From contig NC_060248.1 in the NCBI RefSeq assembly GCF_921293095.1, forward strand, positions 14,464,744 through 14,528,743: a stretch of 64,000 bases of DNA, given 5' to 3'. A model generated the notes under the pieces. The model saw only the letters and a program-made list of their open reading frames with translations, was not told the DNA's origin and did no database searches. Of the stretch, positions 1 through 13,989 are shown one piece after another (position 1 is the first letter of the stretch; each line of letters begins with the position of its first letter). Origin of the DNA: Ischnura elegans (taxonomy: Eukaryota > Arthropoda > Insecta > Odonata > Coenagrionidae). A program made the position numbers and the translations under genes.

Positions 1-402
1 CCTTTTATGAAACATCTCTCATGGCATTAAGAATAATGTACCTGCATAAGTTCAAATTTTTCACATTTTCACTTAAATACCGATCATAGTGAGTGAAGAG
101 AGACAAGAGTAATGCCCCTCATACTATGCCCCTTGTCCAGTGACTATTGAATGCAACTCACAACGCACAAATACAATCTCCCCTTTACTATCCCTCTGGT
201 TCGCGAAGTTAGAAATGTAAGGATCCTTTGAATTCAAAAATTGGAAGTTCTACTGGAAATTACAAGCTAAAATTCTTAACCTGTTTGGCATTCACTCTTC
301 AAATTAGGAGTTGAACCTCACTGTGAAGTTGAGCTTCTAACATTTAATAAGAGGAATGCCACCATTCACATTAGAAAATTGATTACTTTCAAGACAACTT
401 AC

Positions 403-619
403 CAATGGCAAGAAATATATCATTCACATTAACTGCAGTCTTTGCTGACGTCTCCATGAATAGAAGACCATTCTCTTCAGCATAACTCTGGGCTTCTTCC
501 TTCTCCACAACCCGTTTATTAGCAAGGTCCGCCTTGTTGCCAGCCAGGGCTATCACAATACTAGGAGATGCCTGACGCTGAAGTTCCTTCACCCACGTCT
601 TGGCACGACCAAATGTATC
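403..619 (-). CDS. Rab5: Rab5 coding exon 3
   Basis: The exon starts with [12 protein letters not shown], carries NKAD (G4) and ETSAK (G5), and ends in LAI plus one base before the donor GTAAGT (402). It is 217 bp. The next exon should begin by completing an Ala codon, and it is not in the window. Confidence 0.95.
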
Positions 620-3600
620 CTAAAGACAATTGAGAGAGCACATACAGTCAGCCTCATGAACATGCATCGCTCAAATAAAAAAAATAATGAGTAAACTCTA
701 CAATCAAGGAAAATAGCTTCAGAATAACACAGCAAAAATTTAATGAATGGATTATTCAAAGCCACTCCATCAATTAAGGAAATATGTACCAAAAGAAAAG
801 AAAAATTGATTTGATACATTCAACACTGACAAAATTTCAGAACATAGTTTCCAAAACAGTATAATACTATCTTGATGACCTTGATTATGACATACTATTT
901 TTGAAACCATAAAGTATCAGTGCGGAATGAATTAAAGGAATTTTAATTTCCTACACCGTGGTTCCACAAAGTTAAGCTGGGAACCTTACACAGTGAATGT
1001 TCCCACTTCAGCAATTACCTCAGGAGAAAAAAAACAAAAGGAAGAAACATATGAGTGAATTAAACATCAAAGAACATCCCTAAATTCTGAAAGAATAAGT
1101 GTACTTCTTCACTTCATTGCATCACATTGGATACGTCATATCAATGATGGTTCTAATAATGCATACCTAAATATGTCGTGTCTGAACATGAAAATAGATA
1201 ATTTGCAGAAAAAAGTGAGCCAATTCATTAAGATCTCAAATTACAACAGATTTGATAATGAAAAAAATCTATTCCTGGACCTGTCTTTGGATGTGATTAA
1301 GGAGTTTCTTTGAGGCTTTCGGGAAAAAAAACTATCCAGTTTGAGCTGCCATATTTACCTTCTTTCTAGTAATTATTTGTTTAGTGAGGGTAACTAACAC
1401 AGTGGGACAGGTTATTTGAAACTGTTACGCAACCACAAAAGCAAAATGGTTCCTCAAAACATCCAGTAGCAACAACCCCTGCTACCACAGGACCCCAAAA
1501 TAATAGCAAAAGTACAACCAGACAGTTGTTATGGACGAGATTCCTACATTTAGAATACCTGACTTTTCCATCACAAAAATCTTCAATTCAATCGATCAAC
1601 AAATTGCACTTTTGTAAATAAGTATCAATAAAATAAAAATTGCTCTAAAATACCCACGTTTAAATAATTTCTAACATGTATTTCCTTAAAATGAAGAAAT
1701 GGAAGAATAGTTTTTCTACACTTAATTTCAGTCAATTAAAACATACAATATGTTGTCAAATTTAAATAGACATATTAAACAAAAAGTCCCTTTAGTTATT
1801 CATATTAGCTAACATGGTAGTTAACTTATCTACAATTAAACTTGGCAAAGCAGAGCACACAGCCGCAAAATTTATAATGAGGACTTAAATGTGAGTAAAA
1901 CATAATAAATGTTTCAACAATAAAGTATAAACAATGGCAAGCACTTTAATTTTATCAGAAAGAAATTTTTCCTAGAACAAGGAGTTTATTGGCTACACAT
2001 AAAATTGATGTTTTTCCTTCTGTCTTTCTGTCTCCTTTCTGTATCTAAAATGCAAGCCCTCGGCCTGCCAATATCAAGGTGGTTCTTTTGATTTGAAAGT
2101 CATTAAATAAATTTTTAATGAAAACACAGCTGAGATTCCCTATCTTTTCCCTGATTACACATTTCACTTCCACTGGCTTACACCAGATTACTCTGATACC
2201 CCTGACCAGTAACAACACTGAATCAGAACCGTTTCACAGTAGAGGCAGCAACAGCTGTTCTACCTTCCATCTGATGTTTCAGAATATGGACACCAGCAGT
2301 ATATCCAAAGCACAAGATCTTGCCGACTCTTGGGTACTTCCTAACTTTTATATAAAAAAATCTCTGGCTCTTGGGTTATTTTCATAGGTCCTCCAGTCAG
2401 TTCTAGCAAGACAATAACTAGCAAACTTCATGTTGCTACTGTCCAGCATAAAAGCATAGCAGGACTTTGAAAGATGCATTTTTTCATTTTCTCATCCTTC
2501 TCTGGTTGCCTTTCATCAATCACAGTCTTTTTTCTTAAGTCAAAACATTATCAGAACTGTAAAATGGACACTACATAAAACTCATGGTCAATCGACACAG
2601 CAGTTGGTTTATCAGTCGCTTGAAAAATTAGTTCTTTTTCACTTATAAGAGGAAAACCTAGATGAAACTAATGAATCTTATTCTACTCGTATGCACTATA
2701 CTATTGACAATGTTCATCTTAAAAATTTTAAATCAGAGATTTTAACCTTTTGTTACAACAAACTGGGACCAGAATAGTTGCTACAGAAGGAGGACGCAAG
2801 GGGTGATGTAACAGCTTTGCATTGTGGATGAGTGAGCATTGCCATATATTTATTTGCATTTGGTATTTGAAACTGGTAAAAGCCCAACCTAATGAACCTC
2901 TTACTTCATAAACGTCTTGTTACAGAAATTATGGCAAATTCCCAACTGCACAAAATGTATCATGCTAGAAAAAAAACTCTCTACTAAGAACCTCTTATTC
3001 TTAATCCCTGGCATGAATAACCTGACCCCTTGGCATATCATTACCATGACACTAAAATAGTTATCTTTTTCGTAGCAATTGAAAAGTGTGCAACATACAA
3101 TGCTGAGTATTTCATAATTTTAGAGCCCTCATATCAGCATGAGGTGCTAAATGCACACAGGCTAAAAGTCTCTTGAACATGGAAGAGTACATGCACAAGT
3201 TTGGAAATTAAGACCAAAAACACACAAATATTAAATAATGGCATGTATATTCAAATTTTATCCCCTAAATATATTGTCAGAATTCATTCGGAAATAATAG
3301 TTTAAGAAAATCATTATTTCAGTTATGCACTGAAATGTCCGTATCTTCCTTATTTATTAACTTAAGTAAACTTGCTGGCAGTGATTTCTTACTACTGTAA
3401 GTTTCATTTACAAATTCTCACTGTATTAGTTATGGTTATTTAGTTGCTTGATCAGTAAACCAAGTTTTGCAACCTTATATTGTGGAAAGTCAATGATAGT
3501 GAGATAAGTAAGACGGGGTCAAAGGAAAACAGCTTTGTAGCAGTCACATTGCACACAAGTTTCCAGGGGCAACCATTATAGTTCCTTGATTACACAGCAA

Positions 3601-6270
3601 TACTTAGAAAGCAGAAACACGGAGCTGCCATTAACCCACGTGGCACATCACTAGCTATGACAGATACTAGCTTCCTACAAAATAGGGATTTATTCCCATC
3701 AATATCCATGCAGCTTAAGTTCAAAAATAATAATCATTCAGCAAGTTTGTTAGCAAAATCATCATTTTATGTTGTTCGCAATGACCGAGAAACGTGGACA
3801 CCACTTGAAAAGGTAGTTCACAGTATGTATGCTGGTGGGGAGCATAAACAACCTTATGTGGTCCTTAAAACCAAGAGACATTTAATTTTATATAAATCCC
3901 TCAAAAAAGTAATAGGCTGAATAATTAAGTAAAATCAGAATATTTATAGCTTAAAAAACACTGTAAGGGGTCCAAATGTATAAGCTCAGCACAACATACC
4001 AACAATCATGAGTGCAATCCTGATACAAATGGTGAATAATAATGTCCCTAATAATAGAAGCAATGAAAACCAAAGTGCAACATCATTGTGTAAATACCAA
4101 TACAAAAATTAAAGTTTAAAAATGTACAACTTTATGTATGGCTTAACTGGCTTAATGCTAATAGACCAAGGAAATTCATTCTGCTTCATCATGGGCTAGA
4201 AACAATCTATTTAATAGCTGACTCTCCAAAGGTTCTTTGCAAAGTTTGTATTGAACACTTTGTTTACGTGTCTATAGAAGGTGATATGTTTCACCAAATA
4301 ATGTTAAGCTCAAGTAATACTATAAGGAGGTGTTTTCTTTGACAACCTTAGGAAGTAATGTAATAGCCTCTTAAGGTCACAGGTCCAATGCATTTCAATT
4401 CAATTGTCACATAAAAATTATTGGCCATTTAGCTATTAAAATGTCAATGGAAGTTAAAGTTAAATAATTCATATCCATGAAATTGTAGTGGATGTAGTTT
4501 GCTCACTCTCAATAATCATCTGAAGAAAAAAATTCACACTAATTACACAAATTCTCCATCAACTAGAATGACCAAAAACCCTAAATGTTAAAACAAATAC
4601 TTAGGGAACACACCTAACCGTAAGACTGAACATAGATAAGGAGTCAGATGAAATTTTGTCACCCATGATCCTGACGGGTAAAAACTTGGGTCCCACAGAC
4701 CATATTTCAAGGTCAAGGAAATGGATCAAAATAAAGGTAATTACATTTTGAAACTGGTAACATAAATCAATTGGTAAGTATATTAATTTTTTCTCATCAC
4801 TGAAATAAGAACCAGATGACAAATTAAAGAAAAGCTATGCTTTAAAGATCCCTATCTGGTTCGAAAGTATTGAGAAAGTACACACGACACAAAAAATAAT
4901 CTTTTTTGAATTTTCTCACAGGAACATTAGGAATATTAATGAGTTGTAATAATTGTACGCTTCATTAGCCTATGAGATAGAATTCATGCAATAATAACTA
5001 CATACACATGTGAAAGCGCTTAATGACACAGTGAAACCAAGAATAAGATAAATATAAGAGAAAATCCTGGTGCATATATAATGCAGTGGGCTACTTTCAT
5101 CTAGTTATCACATATGTGCCCCCCTACCACTAACCGAAAGGTTTGCTAACAAATGAAGGGAAATCAATCAAACAGATATTGGCGCTGTACTCGAGGGCAC
5201 ACTCAAAAACAATAAGAATGAAGCCATGAAATAGAATTTTCGAACTGCCAAGTACATACTAAAACATACCTGATTAGTAATGTCGTACACTACAATAGCG
5301 GCCTGAGCACCTCGATAGTACATTGGTGCCAAACTGTGGTAACGCTCTTGTCCAGCTGTGTCCCAAATCTCAAATTTGACAGTTGTGTCATCCAAGCACA
5401 CGGTTTGTGTAAGGAATGCAGCTGAGGGTCAGGGAAAAAATGAAGTAAGATTTTAACAGCAAGAATAAAACATTGAAATACATGCAACTCAATTCACACT
5501 CGTGGATTAACGAACACAGAACATGAAATAACACGCAACAGTAACAAAAATGAACAATTAAAAGAATACAGTTAATTTTAGGAGATACTTATGTGATGAT
5601 GATAATGAATTCAAAGAGCTTTAAGGCAAACGCCTTTTGAGATTTCGACGTAAATTATTGTAATGCCTGTACTCAATACTGATTTTATACGTTCAAAACA
5701 CTTGTTGTAATTGCCAAAACTTGGAGTGAATTATTTTTTGACATCCAACTGATTCAGATGTTGCTAAACACAAAAACAATGTAATGCAAGATGATGTCAT
5801 AAATAACCAATGCCAACCTCCACTGCTTGTCCAGGTTTAATTCTTCCTACACTGAAATGTAGTGACCACAGTCACACTCAGTAAACAGGCCACCTATATA
5901 CCCATCTTCCTTAATAAATATCATATAAAGATCGACATAAATCCAAACCATTCATTAACACCATAAGTATTAGGTTCTACTTTACATTTAAAACTGTTGG
6001 CTGATCTTATTGTCAGATATGAAGGATAAAATCACACAAGATGGGAATAATAACCAAATTTATAAATATTGTTAAGTGAATGTATCTAAATATCCCAAAC
6101 GACTTACCTCCGATTGTACTCTCCTGATATTCGTGAAACTGCCCTTTGACAAACCTTAACACTAAACTAGATTTTCCGACGGCCGACTCTCCTAAAAGAA
6201 CAAGCTTAAACTGACATATTTTTCCTTGCGTGGGTCCATTTGGCCTCTGGACACCCGGACGATTAGCCAT
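403..6270 (-). CDS. Rab5: Rab5 small GTPase, 3' end missing (exons 6270-6108, 5421-5270, 619-403)
   Basis: Rab5 is a membrane-bound GTPase that controls early-endosome fusion and endocytic traffic. Joining the three exons gives 177 codons plus one base in one open frame. The P-loop GESAVGKS is at residues 27-34, the switch I threonine at 52, WDTAGQE at 74-80, NKAD at 133-136 and ETSAK at 161-165. The stretches [20 protein letters not shown] and [20 protein letters not shown] are close to Rab5 of other animals as I know it. Rab5 proteins are usually about 215-220 residues, so about 40 are missing: the variable tail and the C-terminal cysteines that carry prenyl groups, which must be on an exon left of position 1. 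The ATG at 6270 follows a 3' splice site at 6278, so the 5' UTR is split. Introns are 686 and 4650 bp. No break is seen in the coding exons. Confidence 0.96.
620..5269 (-). other. Rab5 intron 2 (4650 bp)
   Basis: AT-rich intron between coding exons 2 and 3. I saw no second gene, no recognisable transposon protein and no clear terminal inverted repeats. The open frames here are short and look like chance. Confidence 0.85.
5270..5421 (-). CDS. Rab5: Rab5 coding exon 2
   Basis: A pyrimidine-rich acceptor ends in CTCAG. The exon encodes switch I to switch II, with [20 protein letters not shown], through DITNQ. The donor is CAG|GTATGT at 5269. It is 152 bp and ends in phase 0. Confidence 0.95.
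6108..6270 (-). CDS. Rab5: Rab5 coding exon 1
   Basis: It starts at the ATG (6270) and encodes [20 protein letters not shown] followed by the P-loop. It ends in GGAG before the donor GTAAGT (6107). The exon really starts at 6277, after an AG acceptor, leaving 7 bases of 5' UTR. It ends after one base of a codon. Confidence 0.95.
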
Positions 6271-6277
6271 CCTCTAT

Positions 6278-9200
6278 CTGAAAATTAAAACAAACACATT
6301 ACAAGGGTTTCTGCAACGTATACATTCCCCCATGAGAAACTTCTTTTGACTAACCTAATAAATTAAGACCAATGAGAATAGATTTAAGAAACAACTAAAA
6401 TCGTTTCCGCATGACGAAAGATATGCACGGTGAAAGAGAATATGAGCACATAAGACCACGAATAGTTAATTGGCAATAGCATTTAGAGTACATGCACCAA
6501 GATAATTAAGTTCCAAAATGTGAAACGTCATTAATTGCTTCCATTTACAACAACAAAACTCAAGTAAAAGCACGTGACAACTTCGGTGGAATTAACTTTC
6601 TTGTGATTAATTAAAAATAAAGAACTAAAATATAGGGTAACTACTTAGTTAGAAGCATATCTACACGGAACTAACGATGTTATTCGTTATTCGTGACTTG
6701 ACATATTGCCTTTCCTCGTTTCCAATGATGTATGACAGACCGCAAGATCAGCACACACACATAAGCTAGTATATATCATGCCCTTCATTTTTTAATGTAA
6801 TATTACATATACATAATGCAAAATAATTACCGAAAATATTCCTATTACGATCACGAACCCCAGCTAAGCCCCGTATCTGACTTCGCCCATAAACTTCACA
6901 CGCACCACCCTTTAACTGGCCACATAACTTGACTGATCTGAATATATTCTTGCGCTCACAATATAGGTCATGAAATGCAACTAATTTAGAGATAAATTGT
7001 CTGTATATAATGAAAAACTTCTCCTTAAATTATTTTGAAATACCTTTTTATGATAAAATCCAAAGAAACTATATATTTGAAAGAGAACTATTTCATCCTA
7101 TCGAACGGGAGTTGGTAGGCTGGAATACATGAAATCTAGTGTCCATGTTTTCATTGGTGAAACCCCCGTGAATTACGTCACACTGCTCAGGAGGATACTC
7201 CGAATTAATTGAATAAAGAATAACCAGTCGTACTTTCTTATTCATTCCTTCCGTAAAAAAATACGAAGAAGCTTGCCTGAATGTAAACATTATTATATTC
7301 AACGTGTGGATCCTTCTTTAAATGACTAATCGCTGGCCGCTTACGACGAAAAGAAAATGACGAACGAGAGGAAAAAGAATTCTTTCTAGAATTCATGTTA
7401 TATCAGGCGAAATTCTAAGATACCCAGAGTACTTGCATGGAATCGCATGAATTTTCCAGGTACCTAACGCTCCGCTTCGTATCTCATAATGTTTATATAT
7501 TCAATATAAAAAACAATAATTATGACTGCATTAATATTTTCTGGCACGCAGGTAAATCAAACCTCAAATCATACAATTTCTTTTTTAATTGAGAATTTTT
7601 CATGTGTTATATCCGTTATATCATTCAATTTCAAATACCGCCGCGATGTTAGCCATTTCGAAAAAGTTGGACGGTTGGTCATTTTCGATCATACGATTAC
7701 GATGGGTGTCAAACTGAAAACGAATTTAAATTTAAAATATTTGATTATTTCAGACTAGAATACCAATAAGCATTCATTTTATACGCCAGAAGTAAGTTAA
7801 ATTGAAAAAATGACAAACATAGAATTGGAATGACCTCTAAGCAGAAAATCTGTGGGGCATATAAGTGCAGCTCATTTCATATTTTGCGCGCGCTCGGATT
7901 ATGCTAGTCAAATCACGCAGTACCCATAGGGCTATATACTGCCAATTTTTACTGATGAGACAGAAGAATTTAAATCGTGAGGAATCATGCCCTCCATTTT
8001 TTCACTCCGTCATCTTCTTTTCGACTAATTTGCAGCGAGACAACAATTAAGAGTTCATTGCCAAATGCGATCTTGAGAAAGTTATTGACGTCACTCGATC
8101 GCCACACCATAGCGGTTTTGACGTAATATTTCGTGGAGAGTTCGCATACCGTTCCCTTTCTCCGCCTGTCGTTCGCGTATTCAGGGACGCATGTATACAT
8201 GGAATTCGAAACCGCATATGAGTACCAAGCGCAATTCTTTAGCGAATATGTGTTTTTAATTCATTGCCTAAAGCTGGATATTTGATGGGTACCTAAAAAT
8301 GTTATAATTGAACATTAAATCATTAATAAATCTATAGATCGAATCATATTGTAACCTATGGTCGTGAAAGTTGCCTTCCGCAATTCATGAGTTTATGACG
8401 TCATCAGATTTCGGCTCATAAATTCGTCCAGCGAAGCCTTCATATATTGAAGGAAAGAATCGCTCGAAGAGTGTGAACAGCTGGGAATAGCTGGGGAAGT
8501 AGGCGATGGATAGAGAAAAGGAGAAATCCGTGTGTATTTTTTACTTTTCAAACTCCATCACAATCGACAATTTACAAAAAAATGGTGAACGAGAAATATT
8601 CGCGTCCCTTCAAATTTACCAATAATAAACTCTTAAATAACCTCTGGGACTATGAAACTCCTGAACAGTTCAAGCACTGACTGCCTAAATGTGCCCTAAA
8701 CCCTTCCCACATCCCTAACCCAAATTAACTCCCACCCTATTCCAAACCTCTTGCAATGTGACTACTAAGGTGAATTAGCACAAACTTTGAAACCATCAGT
8801 ACCTGGAATCCCCAGGAGACACCATTTGGCTGCGACCCCGCGGCGCACCATCGATGCAAGTGATACACACTGCCTCCTTCTACCCACCCACATCCTTCAG
8901 TTTCCCTTAGTAGTTCCTCTTTCCTTGTTCCCTCCCTTATCTGTTCCAAGTATCACTTATCTTTGTTTCTTCCTCGGGAGACTTTTCCTTCATTTTTTCC
9001 ACCGCAGTAATAACGTCACACTTTTTTTTATTGCCAGTCGTAGAGATTTTTTAGCGGCCGTCAATAGCGGTCCAAGACCAGCGCTACCTTCGCGAAAAAA
9101 ATCATTTTTGGGGTATTTTTCGTATTTAGAGCAAGTAGCGTGCAACGGGAAATAAAAACCTCGAAATTAAAAAGTGAAGTTCACAGTTTGTCAGCCAAAT

Positions 9201-10796
9201 TTCACGTAGGTACATACATTTCACGTGGATTCCACGGTTGCTAATTTCTTTTCGTCCAAAACATTTTTTACACAGAAATCATGAATGGCGAGTATGTGAA
9301 ATTTGAGCGATAAATGTCCAGTTTCACATATTTTCGCGTGCTATGCTTCATATGATTTCATCGTGAAAAATGAAAGAAAATGTTTTCACCGGGGTCGATG
9401 ATGACATGCTTCTCGGAAAATCCGTTTTCGCGTGTTTACTCCCGCCGCAAGATGTTGTTGATGTTCCATGTCATTTCGCAGTGTGGCGTAGGGCTGAGAA
9501 GTCGCCTCATCGAAGCTTGAACATGACTGGGGTACTAAAAAAACCCTTATCTATCTTCTTCGAATCGTGCTTCGTCGGTCATAGCCTGCGGAAGATATCA
9601 TCAGGGACTTCTTAAACGCGTTACGTTGATAGTCAACGGAGATGTTTCCAACATGCGCTTTAAGTTCGGCTTATTTTCTGGGTTTCCGCAGTTTTCCCTA
9701 GCGATCCCAGATTATTTTCACTTACATTTCGTCAGCGTACGTTTTCATGTCGGCTATTTTATCAGTTTTATGGCGTTTTCTCTTGCGAAAAGTTTCGCCG
9801 ATCATCCTCAGTTCCATTTACTTAGTTCTTACCTACTGGCGTTACGTGGGGCAATAAGTCCGCCAAAAAATATTAGCGCACTTTATTTATTACTGGCCAG
9901 AATATAAAGTGAATTATAATATAACTTCAAAGACCAACTCACCCGTCTTATTCAATATCTCCTGAATTTCCCAACACTGTCGCACACGGAAGATAAATGA
10001 AATTTCAGAATTCAAATTGATAGCATCAAATTCATTCCTCCTTCGTACACGGTGGCAGCTTGTGAGGGTTGGGTTCTTGAGGGTTGAGAGTTTGTGAGGG
10101 GTTATAAGGGGTTGAGTACTTGATGATCAAAAATCACAGTAAAATACTAGGAACACAGTAAAATCCTACCCTCTCTTTCGGTTCTTCAAATACCAGCCGC
10201 TCAGGCACTGTTAAATAATGCTGGTAATTAAAGCCTCCTATGAAAATCTATCAGGTTTTAACAGGAAAACTAACAAGTCTAAAAAATCATGTAGACAAAC
10301 ATTTATAAATATTAGGGAAAAATGATAATATCATTTCCTTCGTAACTTACACGTGAAACCTCCAGCCGCATGGAAAGCATTAAAAAAAACCTCGAAGTTG
10401 GATATAGTTTCAAAAATCGGTGAAAAGATCACTTTACAGCTCAATTTTTTCCTATTTCTGGAAATACCCGTTATCTACACCTCATTACGAGGGTTGTTTT
10501 TGTTTCAACCTCCGATCGCTCATCAAAAACACTACAAAAGCGACAGGCCGGTTCCTTCTGCGCAGGTAGGGCAATTGCTCATCCTCCGTACCACACGCTC
10601 AAGTCATTTCTGACCGTTAGTTGTTCGTTTAAGGTTAGTAGAAATCTCATTAACTACACTGTCTGAATTGATTCTCCCGTCAAGGGTGCACTACGGAGAG
10701 ACAGTCGGACAACTCGCCGCATGACTTCAGTATTGTCATTTCTTGACCTTAATGCCGATACAGAGATTTTATTAATGCACTGAGGCTAGAGTGTAA
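6278..10796. other. Upstream of Rab5: promoter and 5' non-coding exon region, not resolved
   Basis: The split 5' UTR means the Rab5 promoter lies to the right of 6278. CpG-bearing stretches occur around 7850-8200 and 9040-9900. Two good minus-strand donor sites, TAG|GTAAGA (exon end 9833) and CGG|GTGAGT (about 9949), could end a first exon. Neither can be proved without transcripts. Open frames at 8787-9155 and 9370-9907 on the plus strand have no recognisable domain. Confidence 0.4.
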
Positions 10797-11030
10797 AGGC
10801 CGTTTTACACGGTACACGGAATTGCGCAGGTTAGAGCTGCATTAATTTCTAAAATGGCGTGGAACTGCGCGAATGCATGAACGAAATTAGAACAGGGGCT
10901 ATTTTGCCGTCTCGCATGCACGCATTCTCGCATGTGTTCTAGCAATTCACCGCTTTACACGACGCAATTTTGATTGCGCCTTCACACGTACGTCAGACTG
11001 CGCAATTCCGTGTACCGTGTAAAACGACCT
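10797..11030. mobile_element. PIF/Harbinger-type MITE, 234 bp
   Basis: The ends are inverted repeats of about 33 bp starting AGGCCGTTTTACACGG, with one mismatch seen against the other end. The flanks are TAA on the left and TAT on the right, near the 3-bp TWA target expected for PIF/Harbinger. There is no coding capacity. The ends resemble those of the element at 51326-51699, which has a perfect TAA duplication. Confidence 0.7.
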
Positions 11031-13989
11031 TATAATAGTTTGAAAAAATACGCCCACTCCAATTAAAAACGAAAGAAGAGACATGCTGACTTCTGGAAGT
11101 GCTCTGACCCATGACATCGCCCGTCATCTCAGCGCTGATGCAGCCCAAATGCTCCTTGAGCAATTTCAATGGGACATTTTCGATCACCCACCGTGCAATG
11201 TCGACATAGTGTCGTGTGACTTCCATCTTCACGCTGAAATGAAGAAGTGATTAGGAAGAGGAGCGCGGGCGACGAGCGTCAGGATGAAGACAAAAGTCAT
11301 TGGAAGTCATAGGCGGCAACATCCTACGAAGAAGGTATGGTAAACATTTTCCACAGGCACGACCAATTCCTCAATCATTGAGGCGATTATGTCAAAAGGA
11401 TACCACAAGTGTGGTCAACATTTAGCAACGAAATAATGTTTAACCGATCACTACGTCTCCTGTTCTCGACCCATCGGAAGTTGAAAAAAAGACGGCCCTC
11501 GTATAATAAAATATTTTGGAGCAGAGAGCGAGGCATAAATTACAGCGGGTGTGGGAAATTAACGGGAGTTTTTTTTTTATTTCGCCGGTCTGGAGAGTCA
11601 GATTGTCAAAATGTTTTATTTTAATATGTAGGTACACATGCCCCTGAGGTATGATAAAAATTTCAGCTGCTTTTATTGTTTACTTTTTCTGTGGCAGCCG
11701 CTAAGATCAGACATGTTTTTATGCGCTCGACAATTTTCGTTTGTTGAATGTGATGGATCAAAGGCTGATTGCAAAGCAAAGAATGCAGGGCATCAGAAAA
11801 GCAAATAATCAACAAATAAATTGTAAGAAATTGTGTGAAATGTAAGCAAAGGTCTACAGTGAGCTTGCTTCGAGTAAAACAAGAATTTGCGAATGATATA
11901 AGCGTTTCCAAGATGAAGACGTTCAAGATGATGTACCCAGCATCATACCAGGATACCAGCCCATCAACACACCAACCGATGAAAACGTGGAAAGGGTGAA
12001 ATAAATGGCTATGGATATCTAATCCAATATCTAATAGGGGCTATTTCGAAGGTGTCAACATTAATTCAGTCGAAAAATTAATAACTTTTTTCGCAAAACT
12101 AAAATTTCTGCTATTATTCAAAAACACTTCGTATATGAAAATACAAACGTAAAAAAGAGCTTGAGGGGGGTGTGCAGCAGTCATAATTTTAGGCTAAAAT
12201 TAAAACCCATGTATTCGATAATACCATGTAAACTTAAAAAATAGAATATTAAATACTTAATAGGAGAATTTATTTTTTTTAATACGTAATAGGAAGAAAC
12301 CTGTTACCTGTACTCCCTCCGTGGGCGTTGAATTTAATTGGTATAAAATCTCATATCGTTATAAACAAAATTTTAATGATGCGACAGCAAGTAAGCGCAT
12401 CAAACCTAGCATTTGTTAAAGCCCTTTACTGCAGCTGGGAGTGAAAAAGAAAATTTTAAGAAAAATCTTTGCAGGAAAAGAAAATGCACTCAATTTTAGT
12501 GTGTGAAAAAATTTTAATTTTATAAAATCAAATTCTAGTGATGATTTAAAATAAAGCTTATGAGGTTCGATTTTTTCGAATTAAATTTTCGATACAAGTT
12601 AAGAGGGGGGTGGGATTCGAAAAATGTGTGCCGCCTCAGAGATTTTTCTCAAGAATTGACCAATCCATAACTATCTTCTCATTAAAACTCTCATTATTTC
12701 TCCCAATGCAGCACAAAACATCAAATTGCCTAATGACTTTGGCCAAATTACTCTATAATTGGGCCATTCTCCCAAAAACGTACATTTGCTACAGGCAAAT
12801 TTAAAAAAAATTATTTTTTGTTTATGTATGAGCCAAAGTGTAATTATATTTTGTCATTCATTCAAGCTAATGGCGTATGTGACAGAGATTGTTAGTATTA
12901 TTTACTGTTTTTTTTCTTTTTACTTTTGTGTTGACTGTCCACGGACATGACGTAATCTGTGACAGTAAATTTGGGAAATATAATTTTTTTCTTTACTGAT
13001 TTGTCACTTAAATTAATAGATGGTTACATAAAATAATAAGCCAGTTTAATTTTGTTTTAATGTCATTGTTTTTTATGGCAGACCATGGAAATAATTTTGT
13101 ACGATTATGGGAGAATGACGCAATTAGGTCACGTAGAACTCTTCAAGGTTATCATGGGCAATGGGTCCCTTAATTGGGTAAATTGGGTAAAGGTAGGTAG
13201 GTGAATAAACAATCTTCATCAACAAAGGAAGTTAATGCCACTTTCGCGGAAATTTCAGTTTCACCGTAATCGCTGGATTCGATTGAATGATCAAATGACC
13301 CTGGCAAATCCACACCCATGGTAGTGGGTATTAACCGTACTATAATAAATTTGGTATCTGACCAGCATTGATTGGTTCATGCTGTGGTTCCCGCATAAAT
13401 ACCCATTTTGATGCATAGCTGAAGTCAATCGGATGCTTCTGACAGGAACTATATGAATTACAAACCTGTTTCAGGATGAGTAGATCTTGCGAACATACTC
13501 TACAGTCTTTCTTCACGACATTCTCGAATCTGGTGAATTAATAAAAACAGGCTGAAGTCCTATTTCCATTAATTACGTGAGGCGTTTAGGGGAGGTGGTC
13601 AAGCCGATCCTCTCCTAATCTCACGTGGGGGGTTAGGGTGGTCCTGGCAAGTATCATGTAATTTTTTTCGACAAGAAACAGTGTAAAATGTGGTTCTACG
13701 GACTACGATCTTAGTAATTTTACCTACTAGTCTTAACTAATCTTAAATAAAATAATTTAAAAAATTGTTTTTCTTTATTAATCCGCATGCATAAATTTTT
13801 AAACGAAACATAAATTAGGTAACGTATTTACACTGAAAATACGCATTTTGAACGATCTTACGTGAAATTAGAGGGAAGGGGAGAGGGTGGAGCCAAATCT
13901 CACGATATCTCACTAAGGCGGCAGGAGGGGTCCAAATATCGCCAAATCACCGCACGCAATTAATGGACGCCCCCTACCCAAGATAGCAT
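11031..13989. other. Intergenic AT-rich sequence
   Basis: No gene is supported. Two minus-strand open frames (10993-11232 and 11663-11926) match nothing I recognise. Polypurine/G-rich blocks at about 13580-13640 and 13860-13910 both carry TTACGTGA and CTCACG words and may be the ends of another small element. Confidence 0.5.

Noticed and set aside
8787..9155. 122-residue plus-strand open frame upstream of Rab5
   Set aside because: No domain, low-complexity leucine/serine/phenylalanine pattern from pyrimidine-rich DNA, no splice or start context.
9370..9907. Two plus-strand open frames
   Set aside because: No recognisable motif; likely chance frames in GC-richer sequence.
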